Positions 9,558-18,495 of a DNA stretch of 64,000 nucleotides are shown in pieces. A program made the position numbers and the translations under genes. The stretch comes from Rhizomicrobium sp. GTDB lineage: Bacteria > Pseudomonadota > Alphaproteobacteria > Micropepsales > Micropepsaceae. The stretch covers positions 1,674,001 through 1,738,000 of the forward strand of contig JBBCHM010000001.1 in the NCBI GenBank assembly GCA_037200045.1. The letters run 5' to 3'. How positions within the stretch are numbered: the first letter of the stretch is position 1; each line of letters opens with the position of its first letter. The notes under the pieces are model-generated. The model was not told the origin of the DNA and did no database searches. It was given only the letters and a program-made list of their open reading frames with translations.

Positions 9558-10945
9558 GCCGCGGCTCCGGTCGCGGCCAGGCGGCGGCGGTTGGAGAACC
9601 AGTAGAGCAGCAGCCCCACCACGCCCATCGCGACGGCCGAGGCGACGATCTTGAAGACGGCGGCTGCCGGATGGGCCTCGCCCGGCCCCGGCACCAAGGT
9701 GCAGGCGATGGCAAGAAGCGTCGACACCATGCCGATCCAGCCGAAGACGAGGCTGGTCCTTGCTCCGCCCGGCGGCGCCCAGGCGCCGGCGACGGGCGCG
9801 AGGCGGGCCGTCTTCAGATAGACGGCGAACATGAAGACATAGGGGATGGTGGCGGTCAGCACGCCCGTCGCCACCATGAAGTCGTAGGCGCCGGCGACGC
9901 TGGCGCCGGCCTGGCTGAGCACCACCATGACCGCCGTCATCGCCGCCTGGAACAGGATGGAGACGGTCGGCGCGCCGGTCTTCGGATTGCGCCGCGCGAA
10001 CGCCTCGGGCAGGAAGGCATCGATGCCGGCCGCGAAGGGCAGCCGCGCGCCGACGCCGAACCAGGCGGTGAACTGGCCCAGCATGGAGAGCGCGAACAGG
10101 CCGATCACCGGCACCGCCCAGCCGCCGGCGCCGACATGGGCGAGGCCGAGGCGCAGCGCGTCGGGAAAGCCGCTCAGCCGCGTCAGCGCGCTTTGCGGCA
10201 GGATCACCAGGAAGGCGACGGTCCCGGCGATGTAGATGAAGGCCGAGCCGAGGCCGACGATGGTCAGCACGCGCAGGATGCTTTTCATGCCGCCTTCGAC
10301 CTCGTTGCGCAGGAAGGCGACCGCTTCGACGCCGCTATAGGCGAAGACGATGGTGCCCCACAGGATCGCGGTGTCGAAATTCAGCGACGGGAAATAGGAC
10401 GCCGCCGCGAACGCCGTGGCGCTCTCGCCCCGCGCGGCGAGGACGATGCCGACGGCGAGGATGACGGCGAGCACGGTCCAGCCGCCCAGCGTGCCGAAAT
10501 TCGGCAGCCATTTGCCGTAGCGCAGCCCCGCGAGCTGCACGCCGGTGACCAGCGCCAGCAGGCCCAGCGAGATCGCGAGATAGGACAGCGTGTCCTTGGG
10601 ATCGCCGCCGAGCGCGGCGAGGATCAACCCGCTCAGGAAATAGAGGATGCCCGCGAAATAGGGGAGCTGCGCGATCCAATAGGACCAGCCGCAGAGATAG
10701 CCGGCCATCGGGCCGAGCCCATGGCGCGTCCAGGCATAGATGCCGCCTTCGCCGTCGAACCGCGCGGTCAGCTCCGCCGTCGCCGCCGCCAGCGGCAGGA
10801 AGAAGGTGGCGAGCGCGAGCAGCCAGAGCGGCAGCGAGGACGGACCCACCGCCGCGGCGACAGCGATCCAGCGCATGCCGGTGCCGAGCGCCAGGGTGTA
10901 GAGCGCCGCGTCGGCGAGTTTGATCTTGGGAGGCAACTCAGCCAT
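9554..10945 (-). CDS. APC-superfamily amino acid permease
   Basis: A 463-residue, 12-helix APC transporter only distantly similar to its neighbour. Helix 1 TLALGTGMRWIAVAAAVGPSS, RFDGEGGIYAWTRHGLG and VFAYSGVEAVAFLRNEVEGG are the family landmarks. ATG 10945 is preferred to the Met five codons upstream because AAGGA lies just in front of it. The gene overlaps the upstream TPR gene by 8 bases and the downstream permease by 4. Two non-identical APC permeases side by side could serve as separate systems or as a heteromer; sequence does not decide. Confidence 0.86.
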   Translation of the reverse strand: MAELPPKIKLADAALYTLALGTGMRWIAVAAAVGPSSLPLWLLALATFFLPLAAATAELTARFDGEGGIYAWTRHGLGPMAGYLCGWSYWIAQLPYFAGILYFLSGLILAALGGDPKDTLSYLAISLGLLALVTGVQLAGLRYGKWLPNFGTLGGWTVLAVILAVGIVLAARGESATAFAAASYFPSLNFDTAILWGTIVFAYSGVEAVAFLRNEVEGGMKSILRVLTIVGLGSAFIYIAGTVAFLVILPQSALTRLSGFPDALRLGLAHVGAGGWAVPVIGLFALSMLGQFTAWFGVGARLPFAAGIDAFLPEAFARRNPKTGAPTVSILFQAAMTAVMVVLSQAGASVAGAYDFMVATGVLTATIPYVFMFAVYLKTARLAPVAGAWAPPGGARTSLVFGWIGMVSTLLAIACTLVPGPGEAHPAAAVFKIVASAVAMGVVGLLLYWFSNRRRLAATGAAA

Positions 10946-12854
10946 GGAACGTCCTTGCATGCGAAAGCTCGGCCTGTTCGGCGGGCGTCAGGAACAGCGC
11001 GGCGGCGGCGGCGAACCGCTCGGCCGCGCCGGCCTTGTCGCCCGACCACAGCAAGGCCTCGCCCCATTTCAGATGCAGCCTTCCCCAATTGGGCGCGTAG
11101 CGCGCCGCCTCTTCGAACTTCGCCAGCGCCAGGTCGGAGCGGTTCGTCGCGATCAGCGCCTCGCCCCACATTTCAAGCGGATCGGCGAAGCGCGGGCCTT
11201 TCCCATGCGCGCGCGCGAGCTTCGCGATGGCCGCGCCGGGCTCGCCCTTGGAAAGCAGCATGCGGCCCCAATCGGTGTCCGCGAAGGGAATATGCGGCGA
11301 GCGGTCCGACACCAGCTTGAACCAGCGCGCCGCCCCGGCCCAGTCGCGCGCCGCCGCCTCGACGCGGCCGCGTGCCAGGGCGCAGCCGTCGCAATCCGTC
11401 CGCGTGGCCGCGATCGTCGCCCGCGCGGCGGCGAGCTGGCCGCCCCGCGCCAGCGCTTCGGCCCACAGGGGGAAAAAAAATATCTCGCGATCCAGTTTTT
11501 CGCCCGGGTCGGCCGCGCTGAGCGCATCCGCCTTGGCGGCCAGCGCGATCGCCCGCGGGATATCGCCGGCCGCGAGCGCGACATAGGAGCGCGTGAACGC
11601 CGCGGCGAAGTTCAGCCGGCCCCTGCTGTCGGCGGCAGGCGCCCGGTCGAGGGCGCGCTGCGCCTGCTCGATGTCGTGGATACCGGCGTACAGAAATCCA
11701 AGTCCGCTCGCATCGCAGGCGCCTCGATCCGGGCCGACCATTTGGCGGCACGTCGCGATCGCGCCGAGCCCGTCGCCCTGATCGGCCAGCAGACCCGCGC
11801 GCATCGAGACGGCGGTCGCGGCGGCGGCGGCGGGATCGATCTCGCCATGCGCGGCGCGACCCGCGACGGCGAGGAAAGCCTTCGTCCCGACGTAGAGCGC
11901 CTCGTTATGGTCGACATTGTTCGCCGCCGCGACATGGGCGAAATGGGCCACCGGATTGGCCGGATCCAGCGCCAGCGCCATCGCGCTGTGGACGGCGAGG
12001 GCGTCATTGTCGCCCTTCCAGAAATCGAGATAGGTCCAGCTCAAATAGGCGGCGACGCGATGGGCGGCGTCGCCGGTCGTGCTCTCGCGCCGAATGATCG
12101 CCAGCGCCTCGGCGAAGCGGTTGTGCGAGGAAAGATAGTCCGCGAAGCGCAGCGGCCGCACCGCGGCGAACATGTTCTCCGCCGAGGCCTGGATCAGCGC
12201 GTCGAGCCCGTCCGCCGGACCCTCCGCGGTGACGCCCGGCCTTCCGTCATAGCGCACGGTGACGGCAAGGCCCTTGGCCGTGTGCACCAATTCGCCCGAG
12301 ACATGCGTCTCCTGGCCGAGCCAGGCGCGCAGCAGCCGGTCGATCTCGCCGATGGAGACGCCGGTCGACGGAATCTCCACCCGCACCTCGTCGGGGGCGC
12401 GGCCGTGATAGCCGGAGAAGTCCTCGCTGAAGGTCAGGATGCCCGCGTCCATCGCGCCGAAGCGGTCGAGCACGCGCGCCGCCAGCACATTGCCGGTCAT
12501 GCCGGTCTGCGCGATGTCGGGCGGCACCGAGAAGGCGTCGACGACGAGATCGCGATCCTGGGCGGCGTTCCACACCATGGTGCCAAGGCCGGCGACGACC
12601 AGCAGCACGACCAGGGCGACGGAAAGCTCCAGCGCGAACTTCGCCCAGTCGCTGAAGCGGCGGAACCGCAGGTGCGACAGCTCGAAGGCGTTCTGCTCCA
12701 GAAGATTGGCCTTCTGCAGGCGGGTGAGATCGGTCTGCTCGCGCAGATAGGCGCGCGCGTCCGCGGCGAATTCGGGAGCGGCGCCCAGCGCAAGACCGGC
12801 CGCCGCCGCGCCAGTCGCATCCGACGGCCTCGCGCTGTCGCCGTCCTCAGACAT
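10938..12854 (-). CDS. Membrane-anchored TPR-repeat protein, paralogue 2
   Basis: A 638-residue protein. A cytoplasmic N-terminus with a charged coil (YLREQTDLTRLQ) is followed by one membrane helix (about 73-96: FALELSVALVVLLVVAGLG). A conserved segment VVDAFSVPPDIAQTGMTGNVLAARVLDRF follows, then a helical repeat region of degenerate tetratricopeptide units to the end (DLALAKFEEAARYAPNWGRLHLKWG near the C-terminus). Its layout matches the upstream neighbour almost block for block, so the two arose by tandem duplication. Overlaps of 8 bases at both ends tie it into the operon. Function unknown. Confidence 0.78.
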   Translation of the reverse strand: MSEDGDSARPSDATGAAAAGLALGAAPEFAADARAYLREQTDLTRLQKANLLEQNAFELSHLRFRRFSDWAKFALELSVALVVLLVVAGLGTMVWNAAQDRDLVVDAFSVPPDIAQTGMTGNVLAARVLDRFGAMDAGILTFSEDFSGYHGRAPDEVRVEIPSTGVSIGEIDRLLRAWLGQETHVSGELVHTAKGLAVTVRYDGRPGVTAEGPADGLDALIQASAENMFAAVRPLRFADYLSSHNRFAEALAIIRRESTTGDAAHRVAAYLSWTYLDFWKGDNDALAVHSAMALALDPANPVAHFAHVAAANNVDHNEALYVGTKAFLAVAGRAAHGEIDPAAAAATAVSMRAGLLADQGDGLGAIATCRQMVGPDRGACDASGLGFLYAGIHDIEQAQRALDRAPAADSRGRLNFAAAFTRSYVALAAGDIPRAIALAAKADALSAADPGEKLDREIFFFPLWAEALARGGQLAAARATIAATRTDCDGCALARGRVEAAARDWAGAARWFKLVSDRSPHIPFADTDWGRMLLSKGEPGAAIAKLARAHGKGPRFADPLEMWGEALIATNRSDLALAKFEEAARYAPNWGRLHLKWGEALLWSGDKAGAAERFAAAAALFLTPAEQAELSHARTFHG

Positions 12855-14766
12855 GGTCTCCCTTCAGCCGCGCGAGGATCGCGCGGTCGGCGGGTGTGAG
12901 GAAGAGCGCGCCGGCTAGCGCGAACTGCTTCCGCGCGCCGGCCGCGTCGCCGGTCCACAGCAAGGCCTCGCCCCATTTCAGATGCAGGTGGCCCCAATTG
13001 GGCGCGAAGCCGTTCGCCGCCGAGAATTCGGCAAGGGCGAGGTCGGAGCGGTTACTGGCGATCAGCGCCTCGCCCCACAATTCCATGACGGGGAAGTCGT
13101 GCGGGCCGCGCTCCAGCGCATGGCGGAATTTGACGATGGCGGCGTCGGGATCGCCCTTTTGCAGCAGGATCTCGCCCCAGTCGCCGAACGCGAACGGGGT
13201 CGACGGCGCGGACGCGGCGGCGCGCGCGAACCAATAATCGGCCGCGCCCCAGCGATGCTCCCGCGCGGCGACATGGCCGCGGGCGCGCAGGCAGATGTCG
13301 CAATCGGGCGGCATCGGCGCCGCCGCGGCGTCGGCGGCCTTGAAGTCGCCGGCTTCGGCATAAGACCAGGCGAGCAGCGGATCCACGGCCCTGAGGGTGA
13401 ACATGACCCCGATCGGCCCGAGCTGCTTCAGGTTCGATGCGAGAAGATTGCCTTGCGCGATCGCCTCGGGCCAGATTTCGAAGGTGGCGGCGGCCTGCTG
13501 GATGTTGGCGGTGCGGTTGAGCGCCCGCACGCTGCCGCCGATCGAGGCGGTCGCGTCCAGGGCATCCTGGTAGCAGGCATAATCGTGCAGCGCGGCGCAC
13601 AGCCCGATATCGGAAACACGCTGCTGCGCCAGGCTGCCATTGCTGTTGCCCAGCGCCTCGGATTGGCGGTTGAGGCGCGCCGCTTCGGCGACGTCGCCCA
13701 GCGCCTCCGCCCGCCCGCCGCGGTTCTGCATCTCGAGGATGCGCACGTCGAGTTCGCCCATGGTCGCGTCGCGGCCGCCGCGCGCCGTCATCTCCAGGGT
13801 CTTCTGGGTATAGAACAGGGCCAGCTCGTCATGCTGCATCGAACTGTGGTTGGCGGAGAGATTGCCGTAGATCAGGGGAATGTCGGGCTTGACCGCCAAC
13901 GCCCGCATGAGCGATGCGTTGGAGCCGTTAAAATCGCCCGCGCCGCTCCTCTGCGCGGCGATGCCGATATAGGCCCAGGCGCGGTCGTCGACCGAGGCGC
14001 CGGCGAGCAGCGTCTGGTAGATCGCGCTCGCCTCGGCGGCGCGGCCGTGATTGTCGAGATAGACGGCGTAGCGATAGGGCTGGGTGGTGCGGTAGACCGC
14101 CTCGGCGGATTGCTGGACCAGCTTGTCGAGCTCCGCATCGCTGCCATGGACCGTGGTGGCGGGCTGGCCGCCGACCCGCGCGGTGACGGCCAGGCCCTGC
14201 CCGTCGCGATAGATCTCGCCGGTGATGTGCGTCTCGTTGCCCAGCCATCGCGCGAGATAGCGGTAGAGCTCGCCGATCGAGACGCCGGTCTCGGGGATCT
14301 GCACCTTGATGTCGGAGCCCCAATTGTTGACGTAGCTCGACGCGGCGCGGTTGGAGGTGGTCTGCGCCTGCAGGCTGGTCAGCCGGTCGAGCACCTTGCC
14401 GGCCACCACCTCGCCGGTCAGGCCGCGGTTCGCGAGCTCCGGCGGCACCGAGAAGGCCTCGATGACGAGGCCGTTGTCGTGGCTGGCGTTCCACAGGGCG
14501 GCGGCGACCGCGGCCCCGATCACGATGACGATGAGGGCGACGACGAATTCGAAGGCGAGTTTCAGGACCGCGCTGGTGTAGTCGACGAATTGCGACCAGT
14601 TGCGCAGGCGTTCCTCTTTGTGCTCGCGCGCGATCTGCAGGCGGGTGAGCTCGGTCTGCTCGGCAAGATAGGCGTCGGCGCGCGCGCGGCTGGCGGCGGC
14701 CAGGGCCACCGCCGGCCCTGCCCCCGAAGCCTCGCCCTGCGGTTCGGAATTCGTCTCGTCGCCCAT
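12847..14766 (-). CDS. Membrane-anchored TPR-repeat protein, paralogue 1
   Basis: A 639-residue protein, first gene of the operon. It has the same plan as the downstream paralogue: N-terminal YLAEQTELTRLQIAREHKEE coil, single membrane helix (about 70-92), VIEAFSVPPELANRGLTGEVVAGKVLDRL, then TPR-like repeats ending in DLALAEFSAANGFAPNWGHL. Conservation is strongest next to the membrane and at the C-terminus. The repeats should scaffold protein contacts on the far side of the membrane. No catalytic motif is visible. Confidence 0.78.
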   Translation of the reverse strand: MGDETNSEPQGEASGAGPAVALAAASRARADAYLAEQTELTRLQIAREHKEERLRNWSQFVDYTSAVLKLAFEFVVALIVIVIGAAVAAALWNASHDNGLVIEAFSVPPELANRGLTGEVVAGKVLDRLTSLQAQTTSNRAASSYVNNWGSDIKVQIPETGVSIGELYRYLARWLGNETHITGEIYRDGQGLAVTARVGGQPATTVHGSDAELDKLVQQSAEAVYRTTQPYRYAVYLDNHGRAAEASAIYQTLLAGASVDDRAWAYIGIAAQRSGAGDFNGSNASLMRALAVKPDIPLIYGNLSANHSSMQHDELALFYTQKTLEMTARGGRDATMGELDVRILEMQNRGGRAEALGDVAEAARLNRQSEALGNSNGSLAQQRVSDIGLCAALHDYACYQDALDATASIGGSVRALNRTANIQQAAATFEIWPEAIAQGNLLASNLKQLGPIGVMFTLRAVDPLLAWSYAEAGDFKAADAAAAPMPPDCDICLRARGHVAAREHRWGAADYWFARAAASAPSTPFAFGDWGEILLQKGDPDAAIVKFRHALERGPHDFPVMELWGEALIASNRSDLALAEFSAANGFAPNWGHLHLKWGEALLWTGDAAGARKQFALAGALFLTPADRAILARLKGDHV

Positions 14767-14808
14767 CCGGGGACGAGCGTGCCAGCAGCGGCGGGAGGGC
14801 GCAATCGG

Positions 14809-15204
14809 CTAGGGGATGGTCCAGTTTTCCAGGACAAGGCCGGGTATGCCCGCGAAATCGGCCTGATTGTTCGTCACCAGCGTGGCGCCCAAGCTGAGCG
14901 CGTGCGCGGCGATCATGCGGTCGAAGTCCTTGCCGCGCGCCCAACCGACATCGGCGATGATGCGTCCGTAGCGCCGGGCCGCGTCCGCATCGAACGCCAC
15001 CACCGGAATGCGCGCGACGAGCTCTTCGAGCCTTGCCTTTCGCAGGTCGGCTTGCGGTCCGGCCTTGAAGAATCCGCGTTGCAATTCGGCGAGGACGATC
15101 GCCGATATCGAGATGGAACCGTCAAACTCGGCGAACTTCGCGAGCACGGGCGCCGACCCGTCGCGCGCATATATGACCGTGTTGGAATCGAGCAGATAGA
15201 GCAA
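14809..15204 (-). CDS. vapC: VapC-type PIN-domain toxin
   Basis: A 131-residue PIN ribonuclease. The acidic centre is present: Asp near the start (LLDSNTVIY), Glu in IVLAELQRG, the GKDFDRMIAAHAL block with two Asp and the terminal LVTNNQADF. It follows its antitoxin by 6 bases. VapC toxins cleave tRNA or rRNA, using Mg2+ held by these acids. Full length and apparently intact. Confidence 0.9.
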   Translation of the reverse strand: MLYLLDSNTVIYARDGSAPVLAKFAEFDGSISISAIVLAELQRGFFKAGPQADLRKARLEELVARIPVVAFDADAARRYGRIIADVGWARGKDFDRMIAAHALSLGATLVTNNQADFAGIPGLVLENWTIP

Positions 15205-15210
15205 AGGCCG

Positions 15211-15441
15211 TCAGTCCCATTCGCGTTCGGGGACTTCGGTGCGCTCGAGCAATTCGATCGTGTCCGGCTTCGGCATCCGGTTCAGGATGTCGACCAGTTC
15301 CCGAAGGCCTCCGGCGGCGGGGCGAATTGTAACGGTATCGCCGTGGCGCGTGATCTCCACCTCCGTGTTGACCGGATAGGCGATTTCGGCGGGCAGGCGA
15401 ACGGCATTGCTGTTGCCGGACCGGAAGACTTTGCTGCGCAT
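15211..15441 (-). CDS. vapB: VapB/AbrB-type antitoxin
   Basis: A 76-residue protein with an N-terminal swapped-hairpin AbrB fold (KVFRSGNSNAVRLPAEIAYP). A C-terminal acidic tail (TIELLERTEVPEREWD) should bind the PIN toxin. It is upstream of vapC in the usual order. A perfect 20-bp palindrome 46 bases upstream is the probable operator. Confidence 0.88.
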   Translation of the reverse strand: MRSKVFRSGNSNAVRLPAEIAYPVNTEVEITRHGDTVTIRPAAGGLRELVDILNRMPKPDTIELLERTEVPEREWD

Positions 15442-15486
15442 GGCGATTTCCTCAACGGATGCCAGGCTAGCACAGGGAGGCTTTCA

Positions 15487-15506
15487 TGTATATACGCGTA
15501 TATACA
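15487..15506 (-). promoter_or_regulatory. 20-bp perfect palindrome upstream of vapBC
   Basis: TGTATATACGCGTATATACA is identical on both strands. It lies 46 bases before the vapB start and about 110 bases before the divergent DUF2849 gene. AbrB-fold antitoxins bind such AT-rich palindromes to repress their own operon. It is the longest perfect contiguous palindrome noticed in a non-repeat region here. Confidence 0.65.
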
Positions 15507-15618
15507 CCGGAAAGACGGCCGGAGAGCCTATCTACACAAGAAAAATGTCATTTTTTGAAATTCACACAAACTCTCTGTGAAGCATTGAAGTTTGCCGCCC
15601 GGCATGTGATCTACCGCC

Positions 15619-15921
15619 ATGGCCAAAATCCAGGACCCGCAGATGCTGACCGCGAACCGTCTGGTCGACGGGGACGTTCTGTATTGGAAGGGTGGCGACT
15701 GGGTGCTGACGCTGGCGGCGGGCGACGTGTTCGCCGATCCGCGGGATGCCGAGGCCGCGCTGGCGGCGGCGCAGAAATATGTGACCGGGAACGTGGTGGT
15801 GGCCCCCTATCTGTTCGACGTGAAGCTGGTCGGCGGCGTCGTCAGGCCGGTCAAGGAGCGCGAGATCATCCGCGCCGCCGGTCCGACGGTCAGGCTGGAT
15901 CTGGGAAAGCAGTCGGCGTGA
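15619..15921 (+). CDS. DUF2849 protein, sulfite reductase-associated
   Basis: A 100-residue protein of the DUF2849 family. MLTANRLVDGDVLYWKGGDWV and the VAPYLFDVKLVGG...PVKEREIIRAAGPTVRLDLG tail are the conserved parts. In Alphaproteobacteria this small gene is repeatedly found directly before the siroheme nitrite/sulfite reductase, as here. Biochemical role unknown; an accessory role in sulfur assimilation is inferred from context. Confidence 0.82.
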   Translation: MAKIQDPQMLTANRLVDGDVLYWKGGDWVLTLAAGDVFADPRDAEAALAAAQKYVTGNVVVAPYLFDVKLVGGVVRPVKEREIIRAAGPTVRLDLGKQSA

Positions 15922-15937
15922 TGCGTGGTGTGATCGG

Positions 15938-16014
15938 ATTTTTCACGCGGAGCCGCGGAGAACGCGGAGGAATATGGGCGCTCCGCGCCTCCGCGCCTCC
16001 GCGTGAACCCTTTG
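15938..16014. repeat. Palindromic repeat (TTCACGCGGAG family)
   Basis: Arms TTTCACGCGGAG and CTCCGCGTGAA bracket internal direct repeats of CGCGGAG/CTCCGCG separated by about ten bases. It fills the gap between the DUF2849 gene and the reductase gene without a coding role. It is a different family from the REPIN-like copies and from the repeats at 61.4 and 63.7 kb. Confidence 0.7.
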
Positions 16015-16045
16015 TTGCGCGCGGCGCGCGCGGGACGGTCGGCTG

Positions 16046-17707
16046 ATGTATCGGTATGACGAGTTCGACGCGAAATTCGTGGCGGAACGCGTGGCGCAGT
16101 TTCGCGGCCAGGTGGCGCGCCGGCTCTCCGGCGAACTGAACGAGGACGAGTTCAAGCCGCTTAGGCTGATGAACGGGCTCTATCTGCAATTGCACGCCTA
16201 TATGCTGCGCATCGCGGTGCCTTACGGCACGCTGAACGCGCGGCAGATGCGGATGCTGGCGCATATCGCGCGCAGATACGACAAGGGCTATGGCCATTTC
16301 ACCACGCGGCAGAACATCCAGTTCAACTGGCCCAAGCTGATCGACGTGCCCGACATCCTGGCCGACCTCGCGACCGTCGAGATGCACGCGATCCAGACCA
16401 GCGGCAATTGCATCCGCAACGTCACCGCCGATCATTTCGCCGGCGCCGCCGCCGACGAGATCGAGGACCCGCGCCCGCTGGCGGAGATCGTCCGGCAATG
16501 GTCGAGCCTGCATCCCGAATTCGTCTTCCTGCCGCGCAAGTTCAAGATCGCGGTCAGCGGCTCGCCGCACGACCGCGCGGCGCTGAAATTCCACGACATG
16601 GCGATCGAGATCGTGCGCAATGCGGCGGGCGAGACCGGCTATCGCGTGCTGATCGGCGGCGGCATGGGTCGCACGCCCTATGTCGGCTTCGTCATTGGCG
16701 AATTCGTGGCGAAGGAAGACATCCTCGCCTTCCTCGAAAGCGCGATGCGGGTTTACAACCAGTCCGGCCGGCGCGACAACAAGTACAAGGCGCGGGTGAA
16801 GATCCTCGCCAATGCGCTCGGCCCCGAAGAGATGCACCGCCAGGTGATGCGCGAATTCGAGGAGATCAAACAGGCCGGTACGCTGCAGGTGCCGCGCGAG
16901 GAACTCGACCGCATCGATGCCTATTTCGCGCCGCCGCAATTCGAGGCACTGCCGGACGAGATACCGAAGGGCGACGCCGATTTCGAGAACTGGGCGAAGA
17001 CCAACACCCATCCGCATCGCGCCCCGGGCTATGCCATCGCGACGATCTCCTTGAAGCCCATCGGCGGCGTGCCGGGCGATGCGACCGACGCGCAGATGGA
17101 CGCGCTGGCCGATCTGATGGACGCTTACGGCATCGAGGAAATCCGCGTCAGCCACGAGCAGAATTTGGTGCTGCCGCATGTGCGCAAGAAGGACCTGCCG
17201 GCGATCCATGCGCGGCTGAAGGCGCTCGATCTCGCGACGCCGAATGCGGGGCTGATCACCGACATCATCGCCTGTCCGGGGCTCGATTATTGCGATCTCG
17301 CCAATGCGCGCTCGATCCCCATCGCGCAGGACCTGTCGCGGCGTTTCGCCGATCTCGCCCGCCAGCAGGATATCGGCGAGCTGAAGATCAAGATTTCCGG
17401 CTGCATCAATGCCTGCGGCCATCATCACGCCGGCCACATCGGCATTCTCGGCGTCGACAAGAAGGGCGTGGAATTCTACCAGCTCCAGCTCGGCGGCTCC
17501 GGCGCGGAGGATGCCTCGATCGGCGACATCATGGGCCCGGGCTTCGGCGAGCACGAGATCGCCGGCGCGGTGGAGCGCGTGGTCGACCTGTATCTCAAGG
17601 AGCGGCAGGGCGGCGAGCGCTTCCTCGACACCTATCGCCGCATCGGCATGGAGCCGTTCAAGAACGTCGCTTACGGGGCCGAGGCTTATGCCGTTCATCC
17701 GGGTTGA
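16046..17707 (+). CDS. cysI: Assimilatory nitrite/sulfite reductase, siroheme [4Fe-4S] (CysI-like)
   Basis: A 553-residue siroheme reductase that makes sulfide from sulfite using six electrons; in this family nitrite reduction is also possible. The cluster-binding cysteines are ACPGLDYC (Cys410, Cys416) and GCINACG (Cys453, Cys457). The N-terminal half has GHFTTRQNIQFNW, a substrate/siroheme contact motif. Context (DUF2849 before, DUF934 after) points to sulfur rather than nitrogen assimilation. No PAPS/APS reductase gene follows in this window. Confidence 0.9.
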   Translation: MYRYDEFDAKFVAERVAQFRGQVARRLSGELNEDEFKPLRLMNGLYLQLHAYMLRIAVPYGTLNARQMRMLAHIARRYDKGYGHFTTRQNIQFNWPKLIDVPDILADLATVEMHAIQTSGNCIRNVTADHFAGAAADEIEDPRPLAEIVRQWSSLHPEFVFLPRKFKIAVSGSPHDRAALKFHDMAIEIVRNAAGETGYRVLIGGGMGRTPYVGFVIGEFVAKEDILAFLESAMRVYNQSGRRDNKYKARVKILANALGPEEMHRQVMREFEEIKQAGTLQVPREELDRIDAYFAPPQFEALPDEIPKGDADFENWAKTNTHPHRAPGYAIATISLKPIGGVPGDATDAQMDALADLMDAYGIEEIRVSHEQNLVLPHVRKKDLPAIHARLKALDLATPNAGLITDIIACPGLDYCDLANARSIPIAQDLSRRFADLARQQDIGELKIKISGCINACGHHHAGHIGILGVDKKGVEFYQLQLGGSGAEDASIGDIMGPGFGEHEIAGAVERVVDLYLKERQGGERFLDTYRRIGMEPFKNVAYGAEAYAVHPG

Positions 17708-18191
17708 AGGCGGCCGCGCCGCGGCCGCCGAAAACGGCTTCGTGTCCGTGTCCGACGATGCCGCGCTGCCGCAGGATGGCGGCGCCGTCGTGTCGCTGGC
17801 GCGCTTCATCAAGGATCGCGAGACCTTGCTCGCGCGCAACGCGCCCATCGGCGTCAGGCTGAAACCCGACGAGTCGCCGGAAGGCCTCGGCCCCGACCTG
17901 GAGCGGCTGTCGCTCGTCGCCATCGAATTTCCGAAATTCGCCGACGGGCGCGGCTTCTCCTGGGCGCGGATGCTGCGCACGCGGCTGGACTACAAGGGCG
18001 AAGTGCGCGCGGTGGGCGACTATATCTACGACCAGATCGCCTATCTGGTACGCGTCGGCTTCGACGCGTTCGACCCGACGCATCCGCTGACGCCGGACGA
18101 TTTCAACCGCGCACTGGCGGAGATGACGAACGTCTATCAGCCCAGCACCGACGGGAAGAAGACGATCCGGGAGCTCAGGGCGGGGAAGTAG
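17688..18191 (+). CDS. DUF934 protein, sulfite reductase-associated
   Basis: A 167-residue member of the DUF934 family. GVRLKPDESPEGLGPDLERL, the FPKFADGRGFSWARMLRTRL block and the C-terminal FNRALAEMTNVYQP are conserved. ATG 17688 overlaps the reductase gene by 20 bases, showing tight coupling. It is proposed to assist sulfite reductase, but no activity is established. Confidence 0.85.
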   Translation: MPFIRVEGGRAAAAENGFVSVSDDAALPQDGGAVVSLARFIKDRETLLARNAPIGVRLKPDESPEGLGPDLERLSLVAIEFPKFADGRGFSWARMLRTRLDYKGEVRAVGDYIYDQIAYLVRVGFDAFDPTHPLTPDDFNRALAEMTNVYQPSTDGKKTIRELRAGK

Positions 18192-18220
18192 CGCTTTGCC
18201 GCGCCGCTGCCCCGTGATAA

Positions 18221-18248
18221 GTATTACCGAGAACCCACCAGGTAATAC
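18221..18248 (+). promoter_or_regulatory. Inverted repeat upstream of the AbrB/PIN pair (probable operator)
   Basis: Perfect 8-bp arms GTATTACC (18221-18228) and GGTAATAC (18241-18248) are separated by 12 bases, so the half-sites sit 20 bp apart, two helical turns on the same face. The right arm ends 4 bases before the antitoxin ATG. A dimeric antitoxin bound here would block translation-initiation-proximal transcription. Confidence 0.7.
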
Positions 18249-18252
18249 CGCA

Positions 18253-18495
18253 ATGGCCACCACGAATGTAACGAGCAAAGGCCAGGTGACGATTCCCAAG
18301 CGCGTGCGCGACGCGTCCGGCGTCAAGGCCGGGACCAAGGTAACGGTCGAGTATCGGGACGGAGGTGTGCTGATCAAGCCGGTGCGCAAGACCGCCAAAA
18401 GCGACTATCGCAAGCGCATCGAAAGCGTCATCGGAACGCTGGATCTCGGCATGTCGGTCGACGAATACATGAAAATGTTGCGGGGAGACGATTGA
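18253..18495 (+). CDS. AbrB/SpoVT-type antitoxin
   Basis: An 80-residue protein. The N-terminal TNVTSKGQVTIPKRVRDASG is the classic AbrB/MazE DNA-binding swapped hairpin, and the C-terminal part (IGTLDLGMSVDEYMKMLRGDD) contacts the toxin. ATG 18253 is chosen over an in-frame start at 18196 because the latter would translate through the operator. It overlaps the PIN toxin start (TTGA). Confidence 0.88.
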   Translation: MATTNVTSKGQVTIPKRVRDASGVKAGTKVTVEYRDGGVLIKPVRKTAKSDYRKRIESVIGTLDLGMSVDEYMKMLRGDD

